This document shows positions 1 to 8,415 of a stretch of 64,000 nucleotides of DNA, piece by piece. The position numbers and the translations under genes were made by a program. The stretch lies in contig JAPPFP010000009.1 of assembly GCA_028877275.1 (NCBI GenBank), forward strand, positions 186,001-250,000. The letters are read 5' to 3'. Within the stretch, counting starts at the first letter, position 1. The number at the start of each line of letters is the position of its first letter. The notes beneath the pieces were generated by a model, which saw only the letters and a program-made list of their open reading frames with translations, ran no database searches and was not told the DNA's origin. Source of the DNA: Acidobacteriota bacterium. Lineage in GTDB: Bacteria > Acidobacteriota > Thermoanaerobaculia > Multivoradales > Multivoraceae.

Positions 1-1134
1 AACGACGTACTGGCCCGGCACGATCTCGCCGTCCGGCTCGGTCTGCAGGCGGCCTTCGTCGTTGGGCAGGATGCCCCAGCGCTCGTGGAACGGCACGCCC
101 GGCAGGGGGACGCCGCGATAGCCGACGGCCTTGAACACCAGGTCGACGTCCAGCGTTTCGGTCTCGCCGGTACCTCGGGGTCTGGGCGTGCCGTCGTCGG
201 CGGCGTAGAGCTCGTTCTTCTCGATCACGACCCGGCCGACCCGGCCGTCGTCGCCCGCCTGAAGGTCGATGGGCGAAACGAGGAATCGGCAGGTCACGAG
301 GCGGTCGCCGTCGCCGGCCGCGGCGCCGGCGGTTTCGGTCAGATAGGTCACGTTGCGGCGCGCGCTGGGCGCGGCGCTTTCCTCGAGCCAGGTACTGCTG
401 ATCTCGTCGAGGTCCATCTCCGCTTCGGACACCAGCAGGCTGACCCCGTCGAGCGATCCGATTTCCTTGATCTCCTGGGGTGAGAACGCCGCCTGCGCCG
501 GCCCCCGGCGGCCGAGCAGGATGACCTCCTCGACCCCGCTTTCCCGGAGCACGGCGAGCGATTCGGCGGTGATGTCGGTCGGAGCGAGTTCGTCCGGGCT
601 GCGCGCCAGAACCCGGGTCACGTCCATCGCCACGTTGCCGTTGCCGACGACGGCGACGCGCCGCGCCGCGGCCAGGTCGAAGCTGCGATCCTGGAAGTCG
701 GGATGTCCGTTGTACCAGCCGACGAACTCGGTTGCCGAGTGGACGCCAGGGAGTTCCTCGCCCGGGATCCCCATCTTGCGGTCCGACTCGTTGCCCGTCG
801 CGTAAACGATGTGGTCGTAGTGCCTGAGAAGGTCGTCGACCGAGATATCGCGGCCGAGTTCGACGTTTCCGAAGAAGCGGAAACGCTCATGCTGCGCGGT
901 GCGGTTGTAGACCCTGATGACGTTCTTGATCTTCTGGTGATCGGGAGCGACGCCGCCCCGCACCAGACCGAACGGAGTGGGCAGGCGGTCGAACAGATCG
1001 ACATCGGCCTCGACGCCGTCCGTCTTGAACAGCGCGGCGATCGCGTAGAAGCCGCTTGGACCGGAGCCGATCACGGCCACCCGCAGCGGTCGTTCACTGC
1101 TCCCGAGAGGCCAGCTTCCTGAGGTCTCGTGCAC
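1..1134 (-). CDS. fprA: Ferredoxin/adrenodoxin-type NADP+ reductase (3' end beyond window)
   Basis: FAD-dependent oxidoreductase of the FprA/adrenodoxin-reductase family, which moves electrons between NADPH and ferredoxin in the cytoplasm. Near the N-terminus, VAVIGSGPSGFYA is the FAD Rossmann motif. It is followed by DLFDRLPTPFGLVRGGVAPDH, with the GLVR-GVAPDH segment typical of the family. Further on, VAVVGNGNVAMDVTRVL is the NADPH-binding loop and ILLGRRGPAQAAFS the next conserved block. The reading frame is open to base 1, so the C-terminus is missing. I chose the GTG at 1134 because GGAGGTGAGGAG lies just upstream. An in-frame ATG at 1173 would add 13 residues but has no clear ribosome site. 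The gene diverges from the barrel-protein gene at 1362. Family assignment is firm; the electron partner is unknown. Confidence 0.93.
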   Translation of the reverse strand, partial: MHETSGSWPLGSSERPLRVAVIGSGPSGFYAIAALFKTDGVEADVDLFDRLPTPFGLVRGGVAPDHQKIKNVIRVYNRTAQHERFRFFGNVELGRDISVDDLLRHYDHIVYATGNESDRKMGIPGEELPGVHSATEFVGWYNGHPDFQDRSFDLAAARRVAVVGNGNVAMDVTRVLARSPDELAPTDITAESLAVLRESGVEEVILLGRRGPAQAAFSPQEIKEIGSLDGVSLLVSEAEMDLDEISSTWLEESAAPSARRNVTYLTETAGAAAGDGDRLVTCRFLVSPIDLQAGDDGRVGRVVIEKNELYAADDGTPRPRGTGETETLDVDLVFKAVGYRGVPLPGVPFHERWGILPNDEGRLQTEPDGEIVPGQYVV

Positions 1135-1205
1135 TTGCTCCTCACCTCCGCGCCCGGCAGACGCGGTCTTCATTACCGGTGTCGGGACTGGTTGATCGGT
1201 CGGGA

Positions 1206-1211
1206 ATCATA
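1206..1211 (-). promoter_or_regulatory. Candidate -10 element TATGAT for the ferredoxin reductase gene
   Basis: On the minus strand the sequence reads GCTATGATTC, a near-consensus -10 (5 of 6). Transcription would start near 1199, about 26 bases before the ATG at 1173 and 65 before the preferred GTG at 1134. The same GCTATGATT string occurs at the start of the M23 peptidase gene (8407-8416). No convincing -35 is seen at 16-18 bases. Confidence 0.4.
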
Positions 1212-1265
1212 GCGTCGCGCCAGCCGGTGCCGTTACAGCGCCTGGCAAGGCTGGTCGGCGGCAGT

Positions 1266-1298
1266 TGTCAACGCGTCTAAGTGTTGACATGATTAGAC
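1266..1298. promoter_or_regulatory. Two interleaved inverted repeats, candidate operator
   Basis: TGTCAAC (1266-1272) pairs with GTTGACA (1283-1289) across 10 bases. GTCTAA (1275-1280) pairs with TTAGAC (1293-1298) across 12 bases. Both are perfect and interlocked, in an AT-richer patch of the 1135-1361 divergent gap. TTGTCA (1265-1270), 17 bases before CATGAT (1288-1293), could be the -35/-10 pair for the gene at 1362, so a regulator bound here would cover that promoter. The repeats are visible; the regulatory role is inference. Confidence 0.45.
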
Positions 1299-1361
1299 AT
1301 ACGCTGCTCCGGCCCGCTCGGTCAAGCGGACCGCGGTGAGGAAACTCTGGGGGAGAATGCC

Positions 1362-3242
1362 ATGTCCCGTCGCCGTTGGCTCGCTGAGTACGCTGCCACC
1401 CGCACTTCGCTGCGGTCGGCCCTTATCCTGTGCCTGCTCGCGGGCCTGATCCTGGCCGCGCCAGCCGCCGCCCAGCTATGCGAGGGGGCGTCCTCGATCA
1501 CGCGCCTGGGAGGCGCCAACAGGTTCTCGGCGCCGGTCGAGGACCAGGAGTCCCTGCAGGCGTTGTTCGTGAGTCAACGCGAGGACATCCTCTCGCTGCT
1601 GGCTGAAGCGAACTGGTCGGGCGATCCTGACGATCTCTTTGCCGCCGTGGCCGCCTGGCGGGGCGTGACTTCGACCACGTTCGACCCCGGCCAGCGAGTC
1701 CAGTGGATGTTCTTCCGCGAGCGCGGCCAGACCCCGACGCTCGGCACGAACCTCTGCTGGGCCGGCGGCGAGGCGTTCGCTGCCTGGGAGATCCGCTTCA
1801 ACTCGAACGGGCGCTGGTACTCGATGATCGTTCCCGAGTCCTGCGGCAACCTCGCGCTTCTCGCCGAGCAGCCGCTGCCGAAGGTGACGCTCGATCTCGA
1901 CATCGGCGGCCTTTCCTGCAGCGACCGGACGTTCGACTTCCAGAGTTCCTGCGCCGACGGCGAGAGCGCCGTGACGGTCCGGATGCCGGACGGCGGTGAG
2001 CGTTCGGCGGCCTCCGGCAGCGTGTCGTTCCCGTTCACCGCCGAGGGTGACTACACGGTCACCGCGACGTGCTCCGCGATGTCGTCCCGTGGCGACCGGC
2101 TCGAGGACTCGGTCAGCCGCACGATCGCCGTCGGCTGCCCGAGCTGCAGCGTGACGGCCGCGCCGGCCGAGGTCGACCTGGGCGAGTCGTCCACGCTGAC
2201 GGTGGCGCCGAACGCAGGCCACGGCGCGGAGGTGTCACGGGTCCTGCTGGACGGGCGACCGCTGGCGTCTCCTTACACGCGGGAGATGACGCACGACGGA
2301 GCCGACGCCTTCACGCACACCGTGACCGTCGAGACGAGCACAGGCCAGAGCGCCCAGTGCTCGACCGGGATGAAGGTCGCGCCGACGGTCACGATTTCGA
2401 TCGAGCCGGACCGTGTGCTGGTCCGCCAGACGGCCGTCGTCACGGTGGCGCCCGAGAACGGCAACGGTGCGCCGGTCACAGTCGCTCTGGACGGCCAGCC
2501 GCTGGACCAGCCTTACCAGCGCGAGGTCGTTCACGCGACCGATGGCGAGTTCACCCACACGGCGACGGTGGAAAACGCCGGCGGCAGCAACGAGGCCTCC
2601 GCGACGATGAAGGTCGATCGCCGGTGGACCCTGATGCCGACGCTCAGTTTGCTGAGCGGAGACGACGTACACATCTCCGTGCTCGGTCCGGACACGCGGG
2701 ACAGGCTCAAGGCCTGCGTGGACGGCGTCGGCGTCGGGCTTGCCGCCGAGTACCGCCTGAGCTATCCCGTGGGATTCATGTTCGGGGCGAACACGATCAA
2801 CTGCGAGGTCGACTGGTGGCTGCACCCGGGCGGCCGGACCGGTTACGCCGGCGCGGACATCGAGATGAAGAAGTTCTTCGTCGGGCTGAACTTCCACCTG
2901 ACCCGTCCTGGCAGCCGCGTGGACTGGTGGCTCGGTCCCGTGATCGCCCAGCTCGACTACAGCTCGCCCTCCCTCGTGCCGACCGGAATGGATGGCGCGT
3001 CGGTGGACGCCGTCTATCGTCCCGAGTGGCCCGGCGAGACCGTTCTCGGCGCCAACATGGGACTGAAGATCCCCTTCAAGACGGATTGTCCGGTCGGCCT
3101 GTATCTCGGCGCCTTCTGGTTCGACTCCTCGATGAAGGCGAAGAGCTCGGAGATCCGGGGAGATGACGGAGCTCTCGCTCCTGCGTTCGAGCTGCGCAAG
3201 ACGCCGGTCTACGTGCACGCTGGAATCTCTATCGAGTTCTGA
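1362..3242 (+). CDS. Secreted Ig-like repeat protein with C-terminal beta-barrel
   Basis: Unrecognised 626-residue envelope protein. Residues 1-38 are a signal peptide (hydrophobic run, cleavage after APAAAQ). Residues 39-180 form a domain with scattered cysteines (C40, C132, C161). Residues 180-258 are a cysteine-containing beta domain. Then come two clear Ig-like repeats at about 262-340 and 341-418. They share an LTVAPNAGHGA/VTVAPENGNGA core, an LDGRPLASPY/LDGQPLDQPY loop and a DAFTHT/GEFTHT strand. From about 425 the protein is strand-rich and ends in ISIEF, the aromatic-terminated beta-signal of outer-membrane barrels. GGGGGAG six bases before the ATG supports the start. Probably an outer-membrane protein exposing Ig domains; the ligand is unknown and the family is not recognised. 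Confidence 0.8.
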   Translation: MSRRRWLAEYAATRTSLRSALILCLLAGLILAAPAAAQLCEGASSITRLGGANRFSAPVEDQESLQALFVSQREDILSLLAEANWSGDPDDLFAAVAAWRGVTSTTFDPGQRVQWMFFRERGQTPTLGTNLCWAGGEAFAAWEIRFNSNGRWYSMIVPESCGNLALLAEQPLPKVTLDLDIGGLSCSDRTFDFQSSCADGESAVTVRMPDGGERSAASGSVSFPFTAEGDYTVTATCSAMSSRGDRLEDSVSRTIAVGCPSCSVTAAPAEVDLGESSTLTVAPNAGHGAEVSRVLLDGRPLASPYTREMTHDGADAFTHTVTVETSTGQSAQCSTGMKVAPTVTISIEPDRVLVRQTAVVTVAPENGNGAPVTVALDGQPLDQPYQREVVHATDGEFTHTATVENAGGSNEASATMKVDRRWTLMPTLSLLSGDDVHISVLGPDTRDRLKACVDGVGVGLAAEYRLSYPVGFMFGANTINCEVDWWLHPGGRTGYAGADIEMKKFFVGLNFHLTRPGSRVDWWLGPVIAQLDYSSPSLVPTGMDGASVDAVYRPEWPGETVLGANMGLKIPFKTDCPVGLYLGAFWFDSSMKAKSSEIRGDDGALAPAFELRKTPVYVHAGISIEF

Positions 3243-3276
3243 CGGTTTCCACCAGGGTTCGAGCGGGGAGCCTGCC

Positions 3277-4467
3277 GTGAAGCCGACGGAACTCGAAGAA
3301 CGCTACGGCGCGCGGAACTACGCGCCCCTCGACATCGTCATCGACCGCGCCGAGGGCGTCTGGGTCTGGGACATCGACGGTCGCCGCTACCTCGACTGTC
3401 TCGCCGCCTACTCGGCGGTCAACCAGGGGCACTGCCATCCGCGGATCGTCGAGGCGCTGATCCGGCAGAGCCGGAAGGTGGCGGTTACGTCGCGGGCCTT
3501 CCACAACGCCGAACTCGGGGCGTTCTTTCGGGACGTCTGCGAACTGACCGGCTTCGAGCGGGCGCTGCCGATGAACACCGGCGCCGAGGCGGTCGAGACC
3601 GCGATCAAGCTGGCTCGAAAGTGGGCCTACACGCGCAAGGGCGTGCCTTCGGGCGAGGCGGAGATCCTGGCGTTTGCCAACAACTTCCATGGCCGCACGA
3701 CGACGATCGTGGGGTTCTCGAGCGAGCCGCAGTATCGCGAGGGCTTCGGCCCCTTCACGCCCGGTTTCGAACTGCTGCCCTTCGGCGACGCCTCCGCGGC
3801 AAGGGCGGCGGTGGGTCCGAACACGGCGGCCGTGCTGGTCGAGCCGATCCAGGGCGAGGGCGGCATCGTCGTGCCGCCGGACGGTTTCCTTGCCGAACTG
3901 CGCGAGGTGTGCAGCGAGCGCGACGCGCTCCTGATCGTCGATGAGATTCAGTCCGGCCTGGGGCGCACGGGGCGGATGTTCGCGCACGAGCATGACGGCA
4001 TCCGACCGGACGTGATGCTGCTCGGCAAGGCGCTCTCCGGCGGTTTGTATCCCGTGTCGGTGGTCGTGGCGGACGCTGAGATCATGGATGTGTTCCAGCC
4101 GGGCGACCACGGTTCCACCTATGGCGGCAATCCGGTAGGGGCGGCGGTCGCGCGCGCCGCGCTCGCTGTCCTGCAGGACGAGAGATTGGTCGAGAACTCG
4201 GCCCGGCTCGGCGAGTACGCCCTGGGGCGGCTGAGGGGCGTCCGCTCACCGCTGGTGCGCGAGGTCCGTGGCCGTGGACTGTGGATCGGAATCGAACTCC
4301 ATGAATCCGCCGGCGGGGCCCGTCCGTATTGCGAGAAACTGGCTACTCAGGGACTGCTGTGCAAGGAGACACACGACCACGTGATTCGGTTCGCGCCGCC
4401 GCTGGTGATCGGGCGGGAGGAACTGGACTGGGCGCTGGACCGGATCGAGGAGGTGCTTCAGCCTTGA
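3277..4467 (+). CDS. rocD: Ornithine aminotransferase
   Basis: PLP-dependent class-III aminotransferase, 396 residues. It converts ornithine plus 2-oxoglutarate to glutamate semialdehyde plus glutamate in arginine/proline metabolism. Diagnostic features are ERYGARNYAPLDIVIDRAEG at the N-terminus, NTGAEAVETAIKLARKW (100-116, phosphate-binding region), DEIQSGLGRTG (222-232, PLP-ring aspartate) and LGKALSGGLYPVS with the Schiff-base lysine K251. Length and motifs match RocD rather than acetylornithine or GABA aminotransferases. The GTG at 3277 is chosen because GGGGAG precedes it by six bases and the alignment begins there. Longer in-frame starts run into the barrel gene. Its stop overlaps the TTG of the next gene (TTGA at 4464). 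Confidence 0.94.
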   Translation: MKPTELEERYGARNYAPLDIVIDRAEGVWVWDIDGRRYLDCLAAYSAVNQGHCHPRIVEALIRQSRKVAVTSRAFHNAELGAFFRDVCELTGFERALPMNTGAEAVETAIKLARKWAYTRKGVPSGEAEILAFANNFHGRTTTIVGFSSEPQYREGFGPFTPGFELLPFGDASAARAAVGPNTAAVLVEPIQGEGGIVVPPDGFLAELREVCSERDALLIVDEIQSGLGRTGRMFAHEHDGIRPDVMLLGKALSGGLYPVSVVVADAEIMDVFQPGDHGSTYGGNPVGAAVARAALAVLQDERLVENSARLGEYALGRLRGVRSPLVREVRGRGLWIGIELHESAGGARPYCEKLATQGLLCKETHDHVIRFAPPLVIGREELDWALDRIEEVLQP

Positions 4468-5000
4468 CCGGCGGCGGGAGAAGCGCCGACGAGCGGGTAC
4501 GGGCGATTCGCCGGCCCCATCCAAAGCTGCTGCGCTACTACATCCTCTTCTCGCTGATCACCGGACCGGCGTTTCCCGTCGTCTTCACCATCCTGTTCCT
4601 CCGCTATCGCACGTTGAGCTATCGCTTCGACGACGAGGGCGTGACGATGAGCTGGGGCGCGGTGTTCAAGCGCGAGATCAGCCTCACCTATAGCCGCATT
4701 CAGGACATTCACGTGCAGAGCAACGCGGTGGAGCGCTGGTTGGGTCTTTCGCGCCTGCTGGTCCAGACCGCGAGCGGTTCGGCGAAGGCCGAGATGAAGG
4801 TCGAAGGCCTGCTGGAGCTGTCGGCGGTCCGTAACTTCATGTACAGCCGGATGCGCGGCGCCCGGACGGCCGTGCCGGCCGCCACCGGTGCGCTTCCCGC
4901 TCCCCCTGCCGGGGACGATGCCGCCGCTCTTGCCTCGACTCTCCGGGAGATCGCCCGCGAAGTCGCGGAAATCCGGAGCGCTCTGGAGCGCGAGCGATGA
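4464..5000 (+). CDS. Bacterial PH-domain (DUF304/bPH2) membrane protein
   Basis: 178-residue membrane protein. A hydrophobic segment at about 20-45 (helix or hairpin) is followed by a bacterial PH-like domain. Recognisable parts are YRFDDEGVTMSWG, LTYSRIQDIHVQSNAVERW and LLVQTASGSAKAEMKVEG, the strand-loop pattern of YdbS/YdbT-type bPH2 proteins. The C-terminal 50 residues are Ala/Pro-rich and then charged. The start is a TTG embedded in the rocD stop (TTGA), with GGAGG ten bases upstream. No better ATG/GTG exists before the membrane segment. Its 3' end overlaps the next, related gene by four bases. The cellular role of the family is unsettled. Confidence 0.82.
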   Translation: MTGGGRSADERVRAIRRPHPKLLRYYILFSLITGPAFPVVFTILFLRYRTLSYRFDDEGVTMSWGAVFKREISLTYSRIQDIHVQSNAVERWLGLSRLLVQTASGSAKAEMKVEGLLELSAVRNFMYSRMRGARTAVPAATGALPAPPAGDDAAALASTLREIAREVAEIRSALERER

Positions 5001-5836
5001 CGCCGGCAGGCGAGAAGGGCGCCCCTGGCGGCCGGATGCCCGCGGGCCTGAAGCGTCGGCTGTTGGCGCTGTTCCGCGTCGAGGAGCGGCCGGAACCGCC
5101 GCCTGGATCGCCGGAATCGCTCCGCACGTTTCGCGCGTCGCCGCGGTTCTTCCGTTACAGCCTGCTGAAGTGGGGCCTGGGGCAGACGGGGGCGCTCTTC
5201 GGAGTGGTCGTATCGACGCTCGGCTTCCTGCCGATCGCGTTCTGGGCGGACGAGGGCTTCGAGTTCCTGGAGTTCGGGCCGTGGTCCGACTTGACGAGAG
5301 CGTTCGGGCCGTTCCTGATCGTTCTGTTCGTCGTTCAGGTGCCGCTCTCGTACCTGGTGCTGCGTCTGGGCTACGAGATGCGCTGGTACATGGTCAGCGA
5401 CCGGGCTCTTCGCATCCGCTCCGGCGTCTACAGCGTCAGGGAACAGACGATGACGGTCGTGAACATCCAGAACATGGCGGTGAAGCGCGGTCCCTTGCAG
5501 CGCCTGTTCGGCATCGCCGATCTGGAAATCCGTACCGCCAGCGGCGGCGGTTCGGACGATGACGACGAGGACAGCCTGAGCCGGGGCCTGCTCCAGGGAC
5601 TGGACAACGCGGACGAGCTGCGCAACCTGCTGCTGGCCTCGCTCCGGCAGAGTCGGGACGCCGGTCTGGGCGATCCCGACGACCGGCCGGGCATGCCCGC
5701 TGTGGAGGCGGCTCCAACGAAGGCCCGTGCTTCGGGCGGAACGGAGAACGCTTCGGTTCTCGCTGCGGCCGGCGACCTGCTCGCCGAGTGCCGGGCTCTC
5801 CGACGAGCGGTCGCCGGGTCCGCGGAAGCGTCGTGA
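4997..5836 (+). CDS. Second bacterial PH-domain membrane protein
   Basis: 279 residues. About 50 soluble residues precede two membrane helices (roughly 68-90 and 100-125, including FLIVLFVVQVPLSYLVL). Then comes a bPH2 domain: YMVSDRALRIRSGVYSVREQ and MTVVNIQNMAVKRGPLQRLF, matching the paralogous upstream protein. An acidic DDDDED patch and an Ala-rich tail follow. The ATG lies in an ATGA overlap with the upstream gene, so the two are translationally coupled and probably form one complex, as YdbS and YdbT are thought to do. The biochemical function is not known from sequence. Confidence 0.85.
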   Translation: MTPAGEKGAPGGRMPAGLKRRLLALFRVEERPEPPPGSPESLRTFRASPRFFRYSLLKWGLGQTGALFGVVVSTLGFLPIAFWADEGFEFLEFGPWSDLTRAFGPFLIVLFVVQVPLSYLVLRLGYEMRWYMVSDRALRIRSGVYSVREQTMTVVNIQNMAVKRGPLQRLFGIADLEIRTASGGGSDDDDEDSLSRGLLQGLDNADELRNLLLASLRQSRDAGLGDPDDRPGMPAVEAAPTKARASGGTENASVLAAAGDLLAECRALRRAVAGSAEAS

Positions 5837-5868
5837 TCCGTCCGTTCCCTGCCGACTCGTAGCCTCGC

Positions 5869-6789
5869 ATGCCGGAGCTCCCCGACGTCGAGGTCTACTG
5901 CGAGGCGATCGAGCAGCGCGTAGCGGGCCGCGAACTCGTCCGCGTGCGCCTGCGGAGTCCCTTCCTGCTCCGTTCCGTGCATCCGCCGCTCTCCGAGGCG
6001 GAAGGGCGGAGGGTCGTTGCCGTGCGCCGCGTCGGCAAGAGGGTCGTCTTCGCCCTCGAGGGGGAGCTGTTCCTCGCCGTTCACCTGATGATCGCCGGCC
6101 GGTTCCGCTGGGCCGGACCGTCGGCGAAGATGCCGGGCCGCGTGGGGCTCGCCGCCTTCGACTTCGGCTACGGCACCCTGCTGCTCACCGAGGCGGGGAG
6201 CAAGCGCAGGGCCGCGATGCACCTGGTCGCGGGTGAAGACGGCCTGGCTACCCTGGACCGCGGCGGGCTGGAGGTACTGTGCGCCAGTGTGGAGGCGTTC
6301 ACTGAACGGCTCAAGGCGGAGAACCACACGCTCAAGCGGGCGCTCATCGACCCCCGGCTGTTCAGCGGCATCGGCAACGCGTACTCGGACGAGATCCTGC
6401 ATCGCGCGCGCCTGTCGCCGATGCGCTGGACCTCCCGGCTCAACGACGAGCAGGTCGACCGGCTGTATCGGTCCGCCGTACAGGTGCTGACGGAGTGGAC
6501 CGAGCGCCTCAGGGAACAGGCCGGGGGTCGATTCCCCGCCAGGGTGACCGCCTTCCACGACGAGATGGCTGTTCATGGCCGCTACCGCGAACCGTGCCCG
6601 CGTTGCGATGCGCCGGTCCAGCGCATCGTCTACGCGGAGAACGAGTGCAACTACTGCGCGCGCTGCCAGACCGGCGGCCGCCTGCTCGCCGATCGGGCAC
6701 TCTCGCGCCTGCTGAAGAAGGACTGGCCGAAGACGGTCGAGGAGCTTGAGGAGCGCCTGGGCGGACGCGCCGGGGAGCCATCCGGCTGA
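5869..6789 (+). CDS. Fpg/Nei-family DNA glycosylase
   Basis: Base-excision repair glycosylase/AP lyase, 306 residues. The mature N-terminus after Met removal is PELPDVE, giving the catalytic Pro and Glu. RRVGKRVVFAL supplies the conserved beta-strand lysine. The helix-two-turn-helix is LKRALIDPRLFSGIGNAYSD. The C-terminal zinc finger is CPRC followed by CNYCARCQ near residues 244-268. PELPDVE instead of PELPEVE and the divergent C-terminus leave it open whether the preferred lesion is oxidised purine (MutM) or pyrimidine (Nei), so no symbol is given. A 32-base gap follows the PH genes, and its TGA overlaps the TatD start by one base (TGATG). Confidence 0.92.
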   Translation: MPELPDVEVYCEAIEQRVAGRELVRVRLRSPFLLRSVHPPLSEAEGRRVVAVRRVGKRVVFALEGELFLAVHLMIAGRFRWAGPSAKMPGRVGLAAFDFGYGTLLLTEAGSKRRAAMHLVAGEDGLATLDRGGLEVLCASVEAFTERLKAENHTLKRALIDPRLFSGIGNAYSDEILHRARLSPMRWTSRLNDEQVDRLYRSAVQVLTEWTERLREQAGGRFPARVTAFHDEMAVHGRYREPCPRCDAPVQRIVYAENECNYCARCQTGGRLLADRALSRLLKKDWPKTVEELEERLGGRAGEPSG

Positions 6790-7562
6790 TGGGCGTATCG
6801 CCCGGGTTGTCGGGTCTGACCGACTGCCATGCCCACCTGTGCGACGGTTCGTTCGCGGGCGACCTCGGCGAGGTGCTCGCGCGGGCCGGCGACGCCGGCG
6901 TCGCGGCGGTGGTCGCCGTCGGCGAGACCCGCGCCGACGCCGAGCGGAATCTCGAGTTGGCGGAGGCCTTTCCAGGCATCGTGCGACCGACCGCCGGCTT
7001 GTACCCGACCCATCTCGATCCGGCGGAGGCGGAACAGGTGGCTGACATGATCCGCCGGGAGCGTCCGCGCCTGGTCGCCATCGGCGAGGTCGGCCTGGAC
7101 CGCTGGAAGGTGCGCGACGAGCGCGACCTGGCGGTGCAGCGCGAGATCTTTGCGTCCTTCATCGACCTGTCCGTCGAACTCGATCTCCCGCTCAACGTCC
7201 ACTCGCGCTCCGCCGGCCACTACGCGATCGACCTGTTGCGAGAGCGGGGGGCGAGGCGGGTGCAACTCCACGCCTTCGACGGGCGCGCCGCGCGGGCCGA
7301 GCCGGCGGTGGAAGCGGGCTACTTCTTCTCCGTACCGCCTTCCGTCGTGCGTTCGCCGCAGAAGCAGAAGCTCGTCCGCCGCCTGCCGCTGTCCTGCCTG
7401 CTGCTGGAGACGGACAGCCCCGTGTTGGGTCCGGATCGAGACCAGCGCAACGAACCGGCGAACGCGACGGTGTCGCTCAGGGCCATCGCGGAGATCAAGG
7501 ACCTGCCGGTGTCGGAGGTGGCGACGGCCGTCAAGGCCAACACGGCGTGCCTCTACGACTAG
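6789..7562 (+). CDS. TatD-family metal-dependent hydrolase
   Basis: 257-residue TIM-barrel amidohydrolase of the TatD DNase family. Metal ligands are visible in order: DCHAHL (HxH, near 12-17), IGEVGLDRW (bridging Glu), NVHSRS (His), HAFDG (His) and ETDSPVLG (Asp). Family members act as 3'-5' exonucleases or D-aminoacyl-tRNA deacylases. Overlap with the DNA glycosylase upstream favours a DNA-repair job, but that is contextual. It converges with the M23 peptidase gene seven bases downstream. Confidence 0.92.
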   Translation: MGVSPGLSGLTDCHAHLCDGSFAGDLGEVLARAGDAGVAAVVAVGETRADAERNLELAEAFPGIVRPTAGLYPTHLDPAEAEQVADMIRRERPRLVAIGEVGLDRWKVRDERDLAVQREIFASFIDLSVELDLPLNVHSRSAGHYAIDLLRERGARRVQLHAFDGRAARAEPAVEAGYFFSVPPSVVRSPQKQKLVRRLPLSCLLLETDSPVLGPDRDQRNEPANATVSLRAIAEIKDLPVSEVATAVKANTACLYD

Positions 7563-7569
7563 CCCGTCG

Positions 7570-8403
7570 CTAGCGAGCGGTGGCGATCGAGGCTGGCTCG
7601 CCGAGCCATAGCGCGGGGTCGACCCGTTCACCCTGCCAGCGGATGCCGAAGTGCAGGTGCGGGCCGGTGGATCTGCCGGTGGAGCCGACGGTGCCGATCA
7701 GGCGCCCGCGTGACACCTCGTCCCCCTGCTCGACGAACACCTCGTGCAGGTGGAAGTACATGCTGATCAGGCCGTTGCCGTGGTCGAGAAAGACTGCGTT
7801 GCCGGAGAAGAAGAACTCCCCGGCCAGGGCGACGACCGCGTCGTCGACGGCCAGTACGGGTGTGCCCTGGGGCACGGCGTAGTCGGCGCCGGTGTGGGGC
7901 GAGCGCGGCTCGCCGTTGATGATCCGCTTCGCGCCGAAGCGACCGCCGGCCGGCATCTCCTCCAGCGGTGCGCCCAGGGGCAGGGAGAACCTCGGTTTAC
8001 CCTGCCGGCCCCACAGTCTGGCGATCAGGGCGTTCTCGCGCTGCACGCGAGCGAGGTTCTCGGGCGACAGATCCACGCGACTCCGGTCCTTGATCTCGAG
8101 TCGCTGCACCGAGTAGGGGTACTCGCCAAGACCGATGTTCAGCCTCTCCCGCCGGCCGTTTCGGTCACGCTCCGCGATCACGTCGGAGGTTCGGGTCAGA
8201 CCGACCGGCACCAGGCAGCCGGATTCTCCGCCGACAACCGTGGGCGCGAAGGTCCGGTCGCCGACCAGGCAACGTTCGATGCTCTCGCCCGGCCAGTGGA
8301 CGAGGCTTCCCGGAGCCGCGGTCTGAGCCCGTAGCGAATCCGCGCCGGCGCCGGCTAGGACGGCGGTTGCGCTGAGGGCGGCGACGAAACGGTACGGGAC
8401 CAT
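7570..8403 (-). CDS. Secreted M23 (LytM-type) peptidase
   Basis: 277-residue exported zinc endopeptidase predicted to cut peptidoglycan cross-links. A signal peptide (MVPYRF then ALSATAVLAGAGADS, cleavage near 25) is followed by a beta-rich pre-domain containing VGLTRTSDVIAERDRNG. The M23 domain follows, with SPHTGADYAVPQGTPV (HxxxD zinc ligands), YFHL and GPHLHFGI (HxH ligands). All four catalytic or ligand positions are present, so it should be active rather than an EnvC-like regulator. The ATG at 8403 lies only six bases after a TATGAT element, which suggests a leaderless mRNA. There is no Shine-Dalgarno sequence. It diverges from the amidase/men operon. Confidence 0.92.
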   Translation of the reverse strand: MVPYRFVAALSATAVLAGAGADSLRAQTAAPGSLVHWPGESIERCLVGDRTFAPTVVGGESGCLVPVGLTRTSDVIAERDRNGRRERLNIGLGEYPYSVQRLEIKDRSRVDLSPENLARVQRENALIARLWGRQGKPRFSLPLGAPLEEMPAGGRFGAKRIINGEPRSPHTGADYAVPQGTPVLAVDDAVVALAGEFFFSGNAVFLDHGNGLISMYFHLHEVFVEQGDEVSRGRLIGTVGSTGRSTGPHLHFGIRWQGERVDPALWLGEPASIATAR

Positions 8404-8409
8404 TGCGCA

Positions 8410-8415
8410 ATCATA
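8410..8415 (-). promoter_or_regulatory. Candidate -10 TATGAT giving a leaderless M23 mRNA
   Basis: The minus strand reads GGCTATGATTGCGCA and then ATG. The hexamer matches the -10 consensus at 5 of 6 positions and ends six bases before the start codon. A transcript starting about 7 bases downstream would begin at the ATG itself. No good -35 is visible. Confidence 0.5.

Noticed and set aside
1284..1289. Perfect TTGACA as a -35 box for the gene at 1362
   Set aside because: Nothing like a -10 sits 16-18 bases downstream; it is better explained as one arm of an inverted repeat.
3163..3276. Upstream in-frame start for ornithine aminotransferase
   Set aside because: It would run into the barrel gene and adds unrelated residues; GTG 3277 has a good ribosome site.
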